Source: Schizophyllum amplum
Taxonomy: Eukaryota; Basidiomycota; Agaricomycetes; Agaricales; Schizophyllaceae
Assembly: GCA_007026445.1 (NCBI GenBank)
Contig: VDMD01000042.1
Coordinates: 179,096 to 243,095, forward strand
DNA: 64,000 bases
Reading direction: 5' to 3'
Shown here in pieces: positions 1-11,113 of the stretch. Each line of letters starts with the position of its first letter. Within the stretch, counting starts at the first letter, position 1. The translations under genes and the position numbers were made by a program. The notes beneath the pieces are model-generated. The model made no database searches. It was not told where the DNA came from and saw only the letters and a list, made by a program, of their open reading frames with translations.

Positions 1-660
1 TCTTAGCATGTTATCCTGAGGTCGAATATCTAAATACTCAGAGAAAAACAAGTTGACCACCTGAGGGTGTCGAAGTCGGAAGCATTGACCACTCGAAGAC
101 TAGCGGCGTCGTTGCTCGTGCTCAAAGTACGGACATATATCATTGCGAGGTTGCTGTACATACATGTGGCGAAAGCGCGAAGGCTGGACGAGACGCGTTA
201 CTTATGACCAAGATGGCAATGGAAGCAGGAAGCAAGTCAGTAAAGCCGCCCTGGTCGATCATCAAAAGAACCCACGTGACCTTTATTGTTCTTGATTCAG
301 CGAGGTCCAAGCGCTCTCGTAGGTGCCGGGAAGGTACTGCCGCCGCTTATCCAACACGACAGACGTACACGACCAGACCAAGACTGCACGACGGCTGATA
401 ACAGCTCTGAAGCTCGCCGGGCGTCGCCGCGCAACCAATTGAACACCAGCTGTGGACGCACGAGTCAAGGACGCACTTGCTCAGTTCTGGGGACCAGCAG
501 GCTGGACAATGGAGAAAGAATGCGCCTGTTATAGGGCTGGTAAATTATGTACATACGTGTAGAGACAGAATCCTTTTGCTTCACGGGTCAGTATGGCGGT
601 ATACGGGGAGGTACAAGCTGCGGTCTACAGAGTTTTCCAAGCTGCGCGCTCGAAGACGCG
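1..660. other. No gene seen; left-edge intergenic DNA
   Basis: Only short overlapping frames in several directions, none with a recognisable motif or a plausible exon chain. It lies 3' of the P450 gene, so its right end probably holds that gene's 3' UTR. Confidence 0.5.
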
Positions 661-2846
661 TTACGCGTACACATCTCCTTGGATGAGAAGGGCGGCCTTG
701 TCGGACCTGGGCTGGATCGCGCACTTGAAGGGGACCGGGTGGCTGCAGGGACGAACGCTCAGCGCGCGTGCAAGAAAACAGAGGGAGGCGGTATGTGTGC
801 GGGAAGACAGACTTACCTGATAGTCCCGGACGTCTGGTCCTCGATGGGAGTGACCTCGATGCCATTTTTATTGTACTTGCTGACGTTGAAGACGGAGAGG
901 ATGGACGCGACGGCGAGGAAGAGCGAGACGTCGGCGAGCTCCTTGCCTGAAGATGAGGAGTGAGTACGAGGAGAGCCATTCTGGTCAATGGAACGTACCT
1001 GGGCAGATGCGGCGGCCTGCGAGCAGCAACGATTAGCATATAACTCGCAGATTATGGCAAACACGCATGTACGCACCGAAGCCAAAGACCATCGTCCGCG
1101 GGTCGCGTTCCGGCTCGTGGCCCTCCGACGCGAGGAACCGCTCTGGCCGGAACTCCATGGGTCGCGAATACGTCCGCTCGTCGTGCAGCATGAACCTCCG
1201 GCGAACGTCAGCACACCCTCCTCACCACCAACAACCCCCGCTAGCCCACATACCACAAATTCGCCACGACCAGCGCGCCCTTCGGGATGAAGTACCCCTC
1301 ATACACGTCGTCCTCGGTGACGCGGTGCGGGACGCCCGTCGGCGCGACGTTGTGCGAGCGCAGGGTCTCGAGCGCGACGGCGTTCACGTACGGCAGGTGC
1401 GCGCGGTCGTCGGAGGTGGGGAGCCGGTCGGGGCCGACGACGGCGTCGAGCTCGGCCTGCGCGCGGGCCTGCACCGCGGGGTTCATGGCCATGTAGCGGA
1501 AGAAGGCGTGGATGGCGGAGACCGTCGTGTCCGCGCCGCCTGGGGTATGGGAATTCAGTCAGCAGGGGCGGGGACAAGCAAGGGCGGGGACAAGAAGCAA
1601 GGGCGGGGACAAGAAGCAAGGGCGGGGACAAGAAGCAAGGGCGGGGACAAGAGACGGCGGAAGCTCGATAACGTACCAGAGTACAAGGACGCGGCGGACC
1701 ACTTGATGTCGAACTCCTCCTCGGGCGTGATCTGCTTCCGTTCCTCCAGCAGCTTCGACGTGAATGAGGGCTCGGCGGTGCCGGCGGCCTGGAGCGCCAA
1801 GCAGTTCAGTATTGTCATCAATGGCGGGTGATTGGGCGAGAACTCACCTGCTGAGACTTGACAAAGTCAAAGGGAAAATCGGCCATGCGGTCGAGCGTCG
1901 CGCGCCAAGCGCGACCGATCGACTTGAATCCCGCGCCGGGAATCCAGTCCGGAACGTGGAGGACTGGAGGGGTCATGATGATTAGCGGTGGTGAATATCT
2001 TCAGCTAGGGGTGATAGACGCACGAGGGGGTACGAGGTTGGCCAGGAAGCCGCCCGGCGCGGTCGCCTTCGCGAACTGCTCCGTCGCCTCGTTGGCGAGC
2101 AGTACAAAAGGATCGTTGGAGGGTTGAACGTGGTATCCGTGCGAGATACGCAGGATGATACCTCCCGTCATACTATCATCAACCAAAAAACCCGTCAGTC
2201 TTCACTCGCCATCGCCTACAGAAGAAAAGGCCTCCCGCCCACGCACTCGCGCACATGCTCCGCAAAGTCGTCCGGCGTCTTCATCAAGTTGCGCAGGAAG
2301 CCGTGCACCTCGCTCTCCTCGATGTGGTCGAACTTGCGCACCAGCGCCTGCGTGCCGATGATCTGGTGCATGTACTTGCGGCTCGTGCGGTGGCCGGGAC
2401 CGTAGGGGAGGAGCACGGTCGTGCGCGACCAGCCGACGAAGCCGCCGCCGAAGGCCATCCAGGGACGGTCCGAGTAGATCGCGCTGCGCTTCTCGAGCAG
2501 GTCGACGGCGATCTGGGGCGAGTTCACGATGATCATGGGCTGCCCGAAGACGGAGATGGAGCAGATGCCGCCTGGACCGAGTAGTTAGAGCCTAGAAGGC
2601 GCGCGCGCGGGGGGGGGGGATGGAGGACATAGGACACGCACCGTATTTCTCGCCCCACTGCGCGAAGGTCTTCCACTCCTGCTCGCTGGGCATGTCGAGG
2701 AGGTTGCCTAAGAGCGGCTTGGGAGGGGGGCCGGGCGGGAGCGGGAGCGACTGCTTCTGGCGCGTCGCCCACGCGGCGAGGACGAGAACGCCGAGCGCGC
2801 CCAGCGCGATGTCCACCCGGTTGAGGTTATCGAGAGCGAAAGACAT
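661..2846 (-). CDS. Cytochrome P450 monooxygenase, 10 exons, about 513 aa
   Basis: Membrane-anchored haem monooxygenase of the kind fungi use for xenobiotic or secondary metabolism; substrate unknown. Exons by phase: 2846-2642, 2571-2247, 2172-2024, 1963-1848, 1788-1677, 1539-1254, 1195-1077, 1016-999, 946-817, 742-661. All junctions are GT-AG and in phase, giving 514 codons with stop, a normal P450 length. Seen: N-terminal hydrophobic anchor (about residues 12-28), proline hinge PLPPGPPPKP, I-helix GGADTT (303-308), K-helix ETLR (360-363), PERF (415-418) and haem loop FGFGRRICPG with ligand Cys about 442. The sequence resembles the basidiomycete P450s usually labelled O-methylsterigmatocystin oxidoreductase-like; that label is family habit, not a substrate. 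A decayed relative lies at 11114-11808. No sign of inactivation. Confidence 0.93.
999..1016 (-). other. 18-nt microexon carrying the haem-ligand cysteine
   Basis: Between a GTGCGT...CAG intron (1017-1076) and a GTACGT...CAG intron (947-998) sits an 18-nt exon reading RRICP across split glycine codons on both sides. Joining it restores FGFGRRICPGKEL exactly in phase. Without it the protein would lose the essential cysteine but stay in frame, since 18 is a multiple of three. Confidence 0.85.
1556..1652. repeat. Minisatellite inside P450 intron 5, 19-bp unit
   Basis: About five near-perfect copies of GGGCGGGGACAAGAAGCAA in tandem, lying wholly within the intron between exons 5 and 6 of the P450 gene. 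It enlarges that intron to 137 nt, against about 50-75 nt for most of the others. Confidence 0.9.
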
Positions 2847-5072
2847 GGTGGTGGGAAGAAAAGAGGGTAGGGGGGAGGGGAAGATGGCGCGTCAATGCGA
2901 ACCCTCAGTATTTAGAGCGGCGCGCATCATCTCCACGAAGGTGATGGGTCATGTCCCCGAGGGTCATGGGTAATACTAATCGCCATGAGGCGGCGTTCTT
3001 GGGGGCTGCGGAGGACAAATGTGGTGAGAACATAAGGGTCCGACTGAACAGGGAAGAACAGGGTATATAGAGTACGTACCTGACTATGTGTCCGCGGACT
3101 GCCCCTTGTGAGTATAAGCTTTCGAGGCTCGACTGACGCCGGTCAAATTGAAGCGGCTTGTTTGCTAATCTGGACGAGGTCGTCTTTGTCTGAACGAGAT
3201 CGTCCTTGTTCAAATGAGCGTATTTGCTCGTTCATGACCTCGATACCTCGACGCGGATGAACTGGAGCGAACGGCGGCGGCCTTGAGGATGAATTGACAG
3301 ATGCTGATGAACTCGGGGCCTGCGTGGATGCGGCGAAGAAAGAACGCAACATACGCACAATGAATTCCGCGGAGCCCGCGGCCCAGGGTCAGGTCAATGA
3401 CTGCCCGCGCGTTGTGCGAACCGTTTGTAAAAGTACTGTACACGATGCTCTCCGCGGCGAGCGGTGTACGCGATCATGCCGCGAGCAACGGAGTGCGTGC
3501 GAATACGATTCAATTCAGCCAACAGTCTAGTGCGGTGCGACGTCGCGAACGAAGCCTGCGCTGGTATGTATGTCACGGTACAGACCCTCGTATTCCATAC
3601 CGGCCATCCCGCTCATGCATGGGCGCGCTTGAAGACGACAGAGACTTGGGGCGTTCGCGGCGTCCGTGTCCAGTTCATGGCGCGGCGGGCGCTTGCCGGC
3701 CGGCGGTCCGATGACTGGCGTGGCATTGTCAGCGCAGTCGTACTTACTCTCCTCGCGGTGGGCGGAGGATTGAACATAGGCGGTGGAACTCAGGGAAGCT
3801 ACGGAGATGGGCGTTCAAAGCAAGCTGACGGAGGCGGCACGCCGCCCGATCAAGCCGACGTCAAACAGGTCACAACATGGTCATTGTTCTCCGGATCGGG
3901 ATTTGGTCTTCGCTTCCACGGTCTTGTTCCCCGAGATGGCATGCGTTCCTTCGTGTCCTCGCTTCCTGGTAACGTCTGGACTATTACATATCACTCAAGC
4001 AGAAGCGGCACCAGCGGCATCACTTGAGGGCGGGGCGGTTATTCGCTGAACGTAGGAGGAAGGACACGCGGGAGTTCGGTAGTCATGTTACGACGGTGCG
4101 TGGTCAACTCTTCTTCCTTTCTCTCGCCAACCAGCCTGCAACAGCTTGATGTGCCGTAGCGGTGATGTACATAGGCCCGTCCTCACGTACTCGCAGTCTA
4201 CCTTTGGATCAGCTTTGGATCATGCACTGGGCCCCCACCATAACCTCCCTCCATTCTCCATCCATACGCAGGAAAGGGGTGTCCATTCATTGTTCTCCTC
4301 TGCGAGTCTCGAAAGCAACTCGTGGCTGTTGGATGATCGGTCAACGCGCGTCAACGTCCAAAGAGACTCAACCTCAACGGTGCGTGCTGACTTCCTCGTC
4401 ATATCTCCTGCCTGACGTCCTTACACCCTAGTTGCCCTTCCTTCGACGATGTGACGGGCCTTGGCGTCGCGATCGGTCAGGCATGCGAAGCGAGGCTAGC
4501 TTGCAGTACATGATGACACCAATCTATCCTTTGTCGATACGTAGACGAAGAATACCAGTCCTTTGCTCAAGCACCTCCTTTTGCTTCTCCTCGCGGCTCT
4601 GCATACCCAGCTGTGAACACGCGAAGCAGCTCAGATCATCGCCTTTTCGCGTCTTCCGTGACGCCTCATGTGAATGATTGGGTATGTGCTCCTTGCAGAC
4701 CAAAGGGATATTATCCTTATACACACCATTTGTGGATCTCGGGACGCTTATATAACCGGCGCTCGGTTGTAGGGAGAGGCTGTATTCGCCGGACAGGGTT
4801 GAGTAGTTGGCCGCGTCCGCGTCGTCACGCGCAGGTGCGTCTTCCTCCGGCTTTACGTCGTTCATTCATCTGACGGTGTACTCAGGCGGCGCGATTGTGA
4901 CAGTCTTCATGAGCAGGAACGGGAAGGCGCGCCTTTCTGGTGCGGATATGGGACAAAAGACAGTGCGGAACGACGTCTCGCTTCCGTCCCACCACCGTCA
5001 TTGCTTGTCTCCCCCATCACCGTCACTCGGCGAGCCCTTGCGAGCCACCCTCCTCCCCCTCCCTGCCCTCTT
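2847..5072. other. Intergenic, no defensible gene
   Basis: Holds the P450 5' flank: a TATATA stretch at about 3063-3069 lies roughly 220 bp upstream of the P450 ATG and reads as a TATA element on the minus strand. Open frames at 3464-4027 (+) and 4524-4865 (-) show no known motif and no clear exon partners. A second TATATAA-like site lies at about 4747. Confidence 0.45.
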
Positions 5073-5678
5073 CCCCCCCCCCCCCCCCCCCCCCGACTGG
5101 TGCCCGACGGTCTGACGACCGCCTTCGCTGCTTGGTAAGATACTTTGTGCGCATCACAACGGCGTCCTCGCCCGTGCGTTTCACGACGGTGTCCTCGCCC
5201 GGGTGCATCAGGATGGCGTCCTCGCCAGGACGCATCGCGACGGCGTCCTCGCTTGGGCGTATCGCGATGGTGTCCTCGCCTGGCATCACGATGATGTCCT
5301 CTCTCGGGACGCATCACGATGGGATCCTCGCCCGGGCGCATCATGACGGCGTCCTCGCCCGGGCGTATCATCATCGTCTCCTCGCCCGGGCACATCACGT
5401 TAGTCTCCTCGCCTGGGACGCATCGGGATAGTCTCCTCGCCTGGGCGCATCACGATGAGGTCTTACCGAGCGCGTATGGTGTCCTTGCCCGGGACGCATC
5501 ACGATGGTGTCCTTGCTTGGGCATATCGCAACGGTGTCCTCGCCTGGGCGCATCACGACGGCGTCCTTGCGCGGGTGCATCATGGCGGCGTCCTTGCCCG
5601 GGACGCATCACAACGGTGTCCTCGCCCGTGCGCATCGCGACGGTGTCATTCCCGCCCGCGGGGGGGGGGGGGGGGGGG
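5073..5678. repeat. Minisatellite of about 20 degenerate 24-30-bp units, bounded by C22 and G19
   Basis: A run of 22 C (5073-5094) is followed from about 5150 by degenerate tandem units with the core GTCCTCGCCCGGGCGCATCA, and the block closes with a run of 19 G (5660-5678). The repeat is open in several frames on both strands and gives peptides such as SSPGRI repeated, but with no start context or other exons it is better read as non-coding. Confidence 0.85.
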
Positions 5679-6300
5679 AGGGACAGACGGCGAGAGGGGA
5701 GGGACAGACGACGAGAGGGGAGGGACTGTGCAAGCGGGGAGGGACTGTGCGAGGGGAGACCGGCGGGATTTTGCGAGGCGGGAGGGACTGCGCGAGAGAG
5801 TGGGTCGGGGAGAGCGCGAGAGAGTGGGTCGGGGAGAGCGCGAGAGGCGCGGCGGCGAGGTGCGCGGCGGTGATGAGGATGTCCGCGGGGTTGGGCGCGG
5901 TGAGGGTGGAGAGGTGAAGGGTTGGGGAGGTGACGGTGAAGTGGGAAGTTGATGGCAAAGGGGTGGGGGGAGGGGCGAGGGCGGCGGGGAGAGGTCATTG
6001 GCAATGGCGAGGGGGTTGGGGGAGGGGGGGGGAGGGACGGTGAAGGGGTCGAGGGAGGGGCAGGTGGAGGTGACGGTGAAGGAGGAGTGGGGGAGGTGAC
6101 GGCGAAGGGGTGAAGGGGTGAAGTGGGCGAGGGGGCGGTGAAGATGAATGGGGGGTCGGGGCAGATGACGGCGAAGGAGGAGTGAGGAGTCTGGGGGGGG
6201 GGGGGGGGTCATGGTGAATGGGAATGGGGTTGGGGAGGGGGGGAGGGGGCGGTGAAGATGAATGGGGGGTCGGGGGAGATGACCGCAAAGGAGAAAGCCA
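5679..6300. other. G-rich, strand-asymmetric tract with a G16 run
   Basis: Most of these 620 bases on the + strand are G or A, in GGGAGGGG-type strings, with 16 consecutive G at 6193-6208. It directly precedes the transposase-like gene. Long minus-strand frames here are Pro/Ser-rich shadows of the composition. No gene is called. Confidence 0.7.
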
Positions 6301-6486
6301 TCGCCCGGCCCGCGTTCGGCGCGTCAGCACTCGTTCATTGATGAGCGGGAGTATAGCGGTATGTCGTCCTGGTCTGCACGATGCGGGGCGTGTGGGCGTC
6401 CTCGCCGCCCATTGCCCAACGCTTCCTCCTCCCATCATCTCGCTGCCCACGCCGACCGCATATCTCGCCGCCTTTACTTGCATATC

Positions 6487-9400
6487 ATGGCCAGGCTGTC
6501 CAACGAAGAGCGGGACATCCTGCACGCCCTCATTGAAGAATACGGAGAAGCATTTCTTCAGGAATACATTAATCAGGTGTGTGCCCAGTACATCGACGTC
6601 GAGCATGGCTCACCCGCCTTTCTCGCCTTTCCAGAAATTTGCCCCAGTCATCATCAAGCTTCGTCGCATAGGTGTTCATAACGCGGACGACTGGATCGAC
6701 ATCGAATCCTTCACTGAATGGATCATAAGCGCTAGCCAGAAGTCCGCTCGACCCTCGACTCCAGCAGTGCCTACGTCCTCCATGCCTCTTCGCTCCCTTT
6801 CAAACATGCCAGTATCAAGCCCAGCCAGCGCCTTTCGTACTCCAATCAAGTCGAAGACCACACCAAACTATCGTGCCCCGAGCTCCTCTCTCCCGCCTTC
6901 GTCGCCTCCAGGGTCTACCCCGCCATCCTCCACAGTACCGTATCGTCTTCCCTCGGTCCCTATCTACGTCTCGGATCCGACTCCCCCACCCGTCTCCGCT
7001 CTGTTGCAAGAGAAACGCAAACGGCAGCCAACTACGGCGAGCGACGAGGTCATCATCGTTGAGCAACCCCAGTCCCCACGACCGAAGCATAAGAAGAAGA
7101 AGAAGAAGGACAGCAACATGATTGACATTACGCGTCAGAAGCGAGTGCGCGAGCTCGTCACCATCGACCATCCTCCAGTGTACTTTGATGTACCGAAGAA
7201 CACCGAGGATCGAGCATATCTGCTTGACCTCACCGAGCAGCGGGACGAGCCGGCCTTCCTGGACGACGAGGGCGAGCCGCGCAGCATGGCTTGGATCGTT
7301 CTTAAGCATGTACGTCTTTGTTCTTTCACTTCTCGTGCCTCTCTCATCACAACACAGAATCACGACGCCTTCGCGACCAGAAAGAGCAAGTCGAGGAAGT
7401 GTAACGTTGTCGCGCTCGATACAGAGTGTCATGCCATCGAGTTCTCCTGTTCGGGGACATATGTGTGCGACCGCTTTGATGCGACGACGCTTCAGAATTA
7501 CGAGCGGTTCAAGGCGAAGGAGGGCGAACAGAACGAATTGTTTGGTATGGAGAGAGACATGAGCGAGCATTCGACGCAGTCCCTCGCCGCGCGCGCCAGT
7601 CGCGTTCTATCACGACACTATGACCATTCCCTGCATTAATGAGAACTGTACCGGCATCCCCACCTATCGTCCTTTCAAGAGCGTCAAACACAACTACGAC
7701 GGAAAGACGGGCTTCGTTGGCTGCTCGGGCTGGCGTGTGGGCGACCAGAAGGGCGACCATCGCTTTACTCCCATTCCTCGTCAGCATAACGAACGCATAA
7801 TTCAGCATCTCTTCGCCCATAATGGTCAGCTCGACCCGAACGATGTTACCGAAAACGATAAGCAGGAGTGCACTCGCATGCAAGCCCCGAGGAACGGGGG
7901 CAAGGGTGCAAAACTCTGTCGTAAGCAGTCCTTCGACTTGGCGACTAAGTACTGATTTTTACACAATCCGTAGCGTACCCGCACATCAGTAGCAGCAACA
8001 AGGCCGTGCAAGGGAAGATGGTCGCTCGCGTCTGCCCAGCTCGGGGCACCATCTACGCTCCGGTTGACTCCTCGGATCGCCGCGCTATCATCATCCTGCA
8101 TAACGTACCGCACAATCACCCTGCGCCGCCGCCGATGAAGACCACCCCGATTGGAGAACATCTGTACGCGCAGGCCGCCGAGAAGGTGCACGACAAGAAG
8201 ATGTTGCGTGTGGACATGGGTACGGTCATTGAACTGTAGTGTGACGTGCATGTATATATGAGTTCTTTTTGTAGCACCAACAACAAAGGATGTATTCGGC
8301 TCCCGTGCACCGTCATCCGTTGACCCGGGACTCAGCTCCTCACGCAAGAAACGCGATATCATACGATCTGTCCGTGAGAAGGCACATCCACATGGGCTCG
8401 GCTGGGAGGGACTTGCAGCAATGTCGGCGAAGGAGCGGTCTGAACTCAACGAAGATGCGCGGTATATTCACGCCATGTTGGACGAGGGCGATACCCGCAT
8501 CGTCGTAACCATGCTGAAGGAGGGTGCAGCACTACTGCTAAAAGCTGATGCGTCCTACCACGACAATACGTACAAACGCACGGCTGGTGATTGGAAGGAG
8601 TGGGAAGTTGTTGTTTGGTGCGCGAGACTGAACCGTCGTAAGTCCTTGCTCTCTTTTTCAGGTGGATGCTGATGTTTGTGCAGGCGTCACAGTTGCGCGT
8701 ATATACTGCACCCACGAGACGCGTCGCGCTTTTGCAAAGATCTGGAGATACGTCTGGGATACGGCCGAGCGCTTGACTGGCGAACGCATGAAATTCCACT
8801 TCCTCGACGGCTCGGGACTCAAGGCTATCATCGTCGATGGAGACAAGCGCCAGGTTGAGGGCCTCGGCGATGATCTCGCCGAGCGATGCCTGAAATCGGA
8901 CAACCCCGTCTTCGCTGGGAAGAAGCAAGATCCCCTTGAGATAGTAACTCACTGCCTGAAGACATGCATCACTCATTTCGAGCGCAAAGTTGACGCGCTC
9001 GCTATAGAATGCCCGCCGGACGTGATATCTGAAGTCCGACGCTGCCAGTTCGTCACGAGCCAGGATGAATTGGACGAACTGGTGCGCTATTACAAAAGCT
9101 CGCCGTACAAGTGCATTCGTGGTACGTCTCGACTAGTCCCTCTCCGCGCAGTTCCTTGATCGCTAAACTCAACGTTCGACAATCTTTCAGACTGGATCGC
9201 GGACAAGGATCAGTCGCCGTGGTTTTTCGGGTCCATCAACGAACATCTCAGCGCAATTCCGGAGCGCGAATGGTACGAAACCGATATGACCACAAATATC
9301 AACGAAAGCGCGCATCCGTACACGAACCAGATGACGGGGACGGGCAAGCCCCTCGTGGAGTCAATCATGAAGTGAGTGCAAACATGTATTGCCGCAGACG

Positions 9401-10227
9401 TTCTGATCCGACCGTGTTTATGTAGTGCGCGTGATGCAGATCGTATGGTATTCGAGCAGCTGAAGCAGTGCGAGGCAAACGGCGTGCTGATCAACTCGCA
9501 TAACACGTTTGCTGACCGTACGCGTTCAAACCGCCTCCGCCACGATTCACGTTTGCGTGTGGCAGCTGAACGAAGCGCGAAGTCACAGGAACTAGCCAAG
9601 CTTAACGACGTCATCAAGGACGCGCAGCAGAAGAAGAAGGCACTCGCACAGGAGGGTGTGAAGGCGCCGCGCGCTAAGAAGGGCTCGCGCGGCAAGGACA
9701 CGCCCAACTCCGTTGAGATGCGCCTTCCGTCTAGCCCCGTGTCGCCATCTCCTGCGCGCGCCGCGCCGTTGATGATGACACCACCCCCGCCTTCGCCTTC
9801 ATTCAGCCTGCCTACGCATTCGGCCATTGTCGAACCACATGACATGTACAGTACCTCAGCCGACACCTTCCCTGGCTTCGGTGATTTCACGTGGATACCC
9901 AGCAACGACGGCTGGCTCGACTTCTACCCAACGCTACCCACCGTCCAGGAAGATAATCTTGACCCTCCGATACTGCCACCTACACAAGCTCAAGATAATC
10001 TAGACCCTCCGATACCGCCATCTACACAAGCTCCTATCCCTCCGACGCCCTTGCAGATTCCCGAGTGGACGCCGTGGACTGGCGCCGCAACGCAGGCCTC
10101 AAACGCGACACGTCCTTCGCACGTTCTCGGCTCAGCCATGCAATCACTCGCTGCGCCGCCTTCGACATCGACGCAGCCCGGCGGAGCACAGTCTGTGTAT
10201 GGGTGGTGTCCTGCAGATGAGGACTGA
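6487..10227 (+). CDS. MULE-like transposase-type protein with Cys/His fingers, 9 exons, about 1,100 aa
   Basis: Exons by phase: 6487-6576, 6635-7309, 7358-7544, 7600-7920, 7974-8219, 8275-8637, 8684-9121, 9191-9371, 9426-10227; 1,101 codons with stop, all GT-AG and in phase. The N-terminal part is Ser/Pro-rich with a lysine run (KHKKKKKKD). A Cys/His-rich middle includes CINENCTG, GFVGCSGW and PHNHP, like FLYWCH or WRKY-GCM1 fingers. The next part has the order of a MULE DDE core: KADASYHDNTYKR, then FLDGSGLKAIIVDGD, HCLKTCITHFER and TTNINESAHPYTNQ. Known: large families of this type occur in agaricomycetes. Inferred: a transposase or a domesticated copy. The C-terminus is low complexity, ending CPADED. 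No terminal inverted repeats were found by eye. Start chosen at MARLSNEERD because the upstream frame is only G-rich DNA. Confidence 0.6.
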
Positions 10228-10366
10228 TCATTGTAGCCTACTGTACTGTATATATGATCCCTGTAGTGTACACCCAGTGTAATGAGAGCCAACGCCTTCG
10301 GCGACCGACGTCGAGGCGCGGGAAAGTCAGTCAACGTGGCAGATGTGTCGGCATTTGCCGGTGACG

Positions 10367-10444
10367 ACTTTCACCGGTGAAAGTGGACCCGCCGACGAGT
10401 CTCACTGTGAAAGTCGACCTGTCTTAGGTGCGGGGGACTTTCAC
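10367..10444. promoter_or_regulatory. Perfect 18-bp palindrome plus two more ACTTTCAC half-sites
   Basis: ACTTTCACCGGTGAAAGT at 10367-10384 is its own reverse complement. Two further half-sites, GTGAAAGT near 10407 and ACTTTCAC at 10437-10444, lie within 60 bp. They sit 140-220 bp 3' of the transposase-like gene. The pattern suggests a dimer-binding site or element terminus; neither can be decided here. Confidence 0.6.
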
Positions 10445-10524
10445 TTCCGTGTTTTTCGTCACGACTCTTATTTAACTAGCCGGCGAAGGAGGAGACGGAG
10501 TCTAGCTAACGCTGCCTGCGCATC

Positions 10525-10685
10525 GAGGCTCGTCACATAGCGTGAATGAGGCTCGTCACATAGCGTGAATGAGGCTCGTCACATAGCGTGAATGAGGCTC
10601 GTCACATAGCGTGAATGAGGCCCGTCACATAGCGTGAATGAGGCTCGTCACATAGCTTGAATGAGGCTCGTCACATAGCGTGAAT
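10525..10685. repeat. Tandem repeat, 23 bp x 7
   Basis: Seven units of exactly 23 bp with the core CTCGTCACATAGCGTGAAT. Only two single-base variants are visible (unit 5 begins with CCCG, unit 6 has CTTGAAT), so the array is young or homogenised. Confidence 0.95.
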
Positions 10686-11113
10686 GCACTGCATCGTGAG
10701 GTAACGCTTTGTCTGCCTTGTCTCTCACTCAACTTGAGCTCATGAGCAGACTGTTCTTGCCGCCTTCGACGGAGCCTGTGCCGCGCCCATCGACGGAGCC
10801 TGTGCCGCGTCCATTCGATCTCAGGAAATGCCTTTGTATTTGCATGCGTCTTCCCTCGTAGAGCCTACGCTAGAAGCTGGTGACGTACAGCCAAGGCGGT
10901 TCTCGACAAGCAACTGCGCTGACTTCTAAAGACCACTACTATCAGGTATGTGACCAATTTGAATCCAGCGAGCTTCATATTCACTGAGTGCCGGAAGAGC
11001 TAGCGCGTTGGGTGGCGTTATGAGCGGGACGCCTACGCTTTATACAGGACGACGACTTAGACGCTTACGGTATCTTTGTCTTCCAGGGCCCCCGGCCTCG
11101 GCTCGACATAGAC
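10686..11113. other. No gene seen
   Basis: About 430 bp between the 23-bp array and the P450 relic. It contains two copies of a CGACGGAGCCTGTGCCGCG stretch near 10780-10815 and nothing else I can support. Confidence 0.5.

Noticed and set aside
4524..4865. 113-codon minus-strand frame with a TATATAA-like site inside
   Set aside because: No motif, no partner exons, and the TATA-like site falls within it, so it is more likely intergenic.
5319..5873. Frames coding repeated SSPGRI or PGEDAV peptides
   Set aside because: Minisatellite by-product open in several frames on both strands, ending in a poly-G run.
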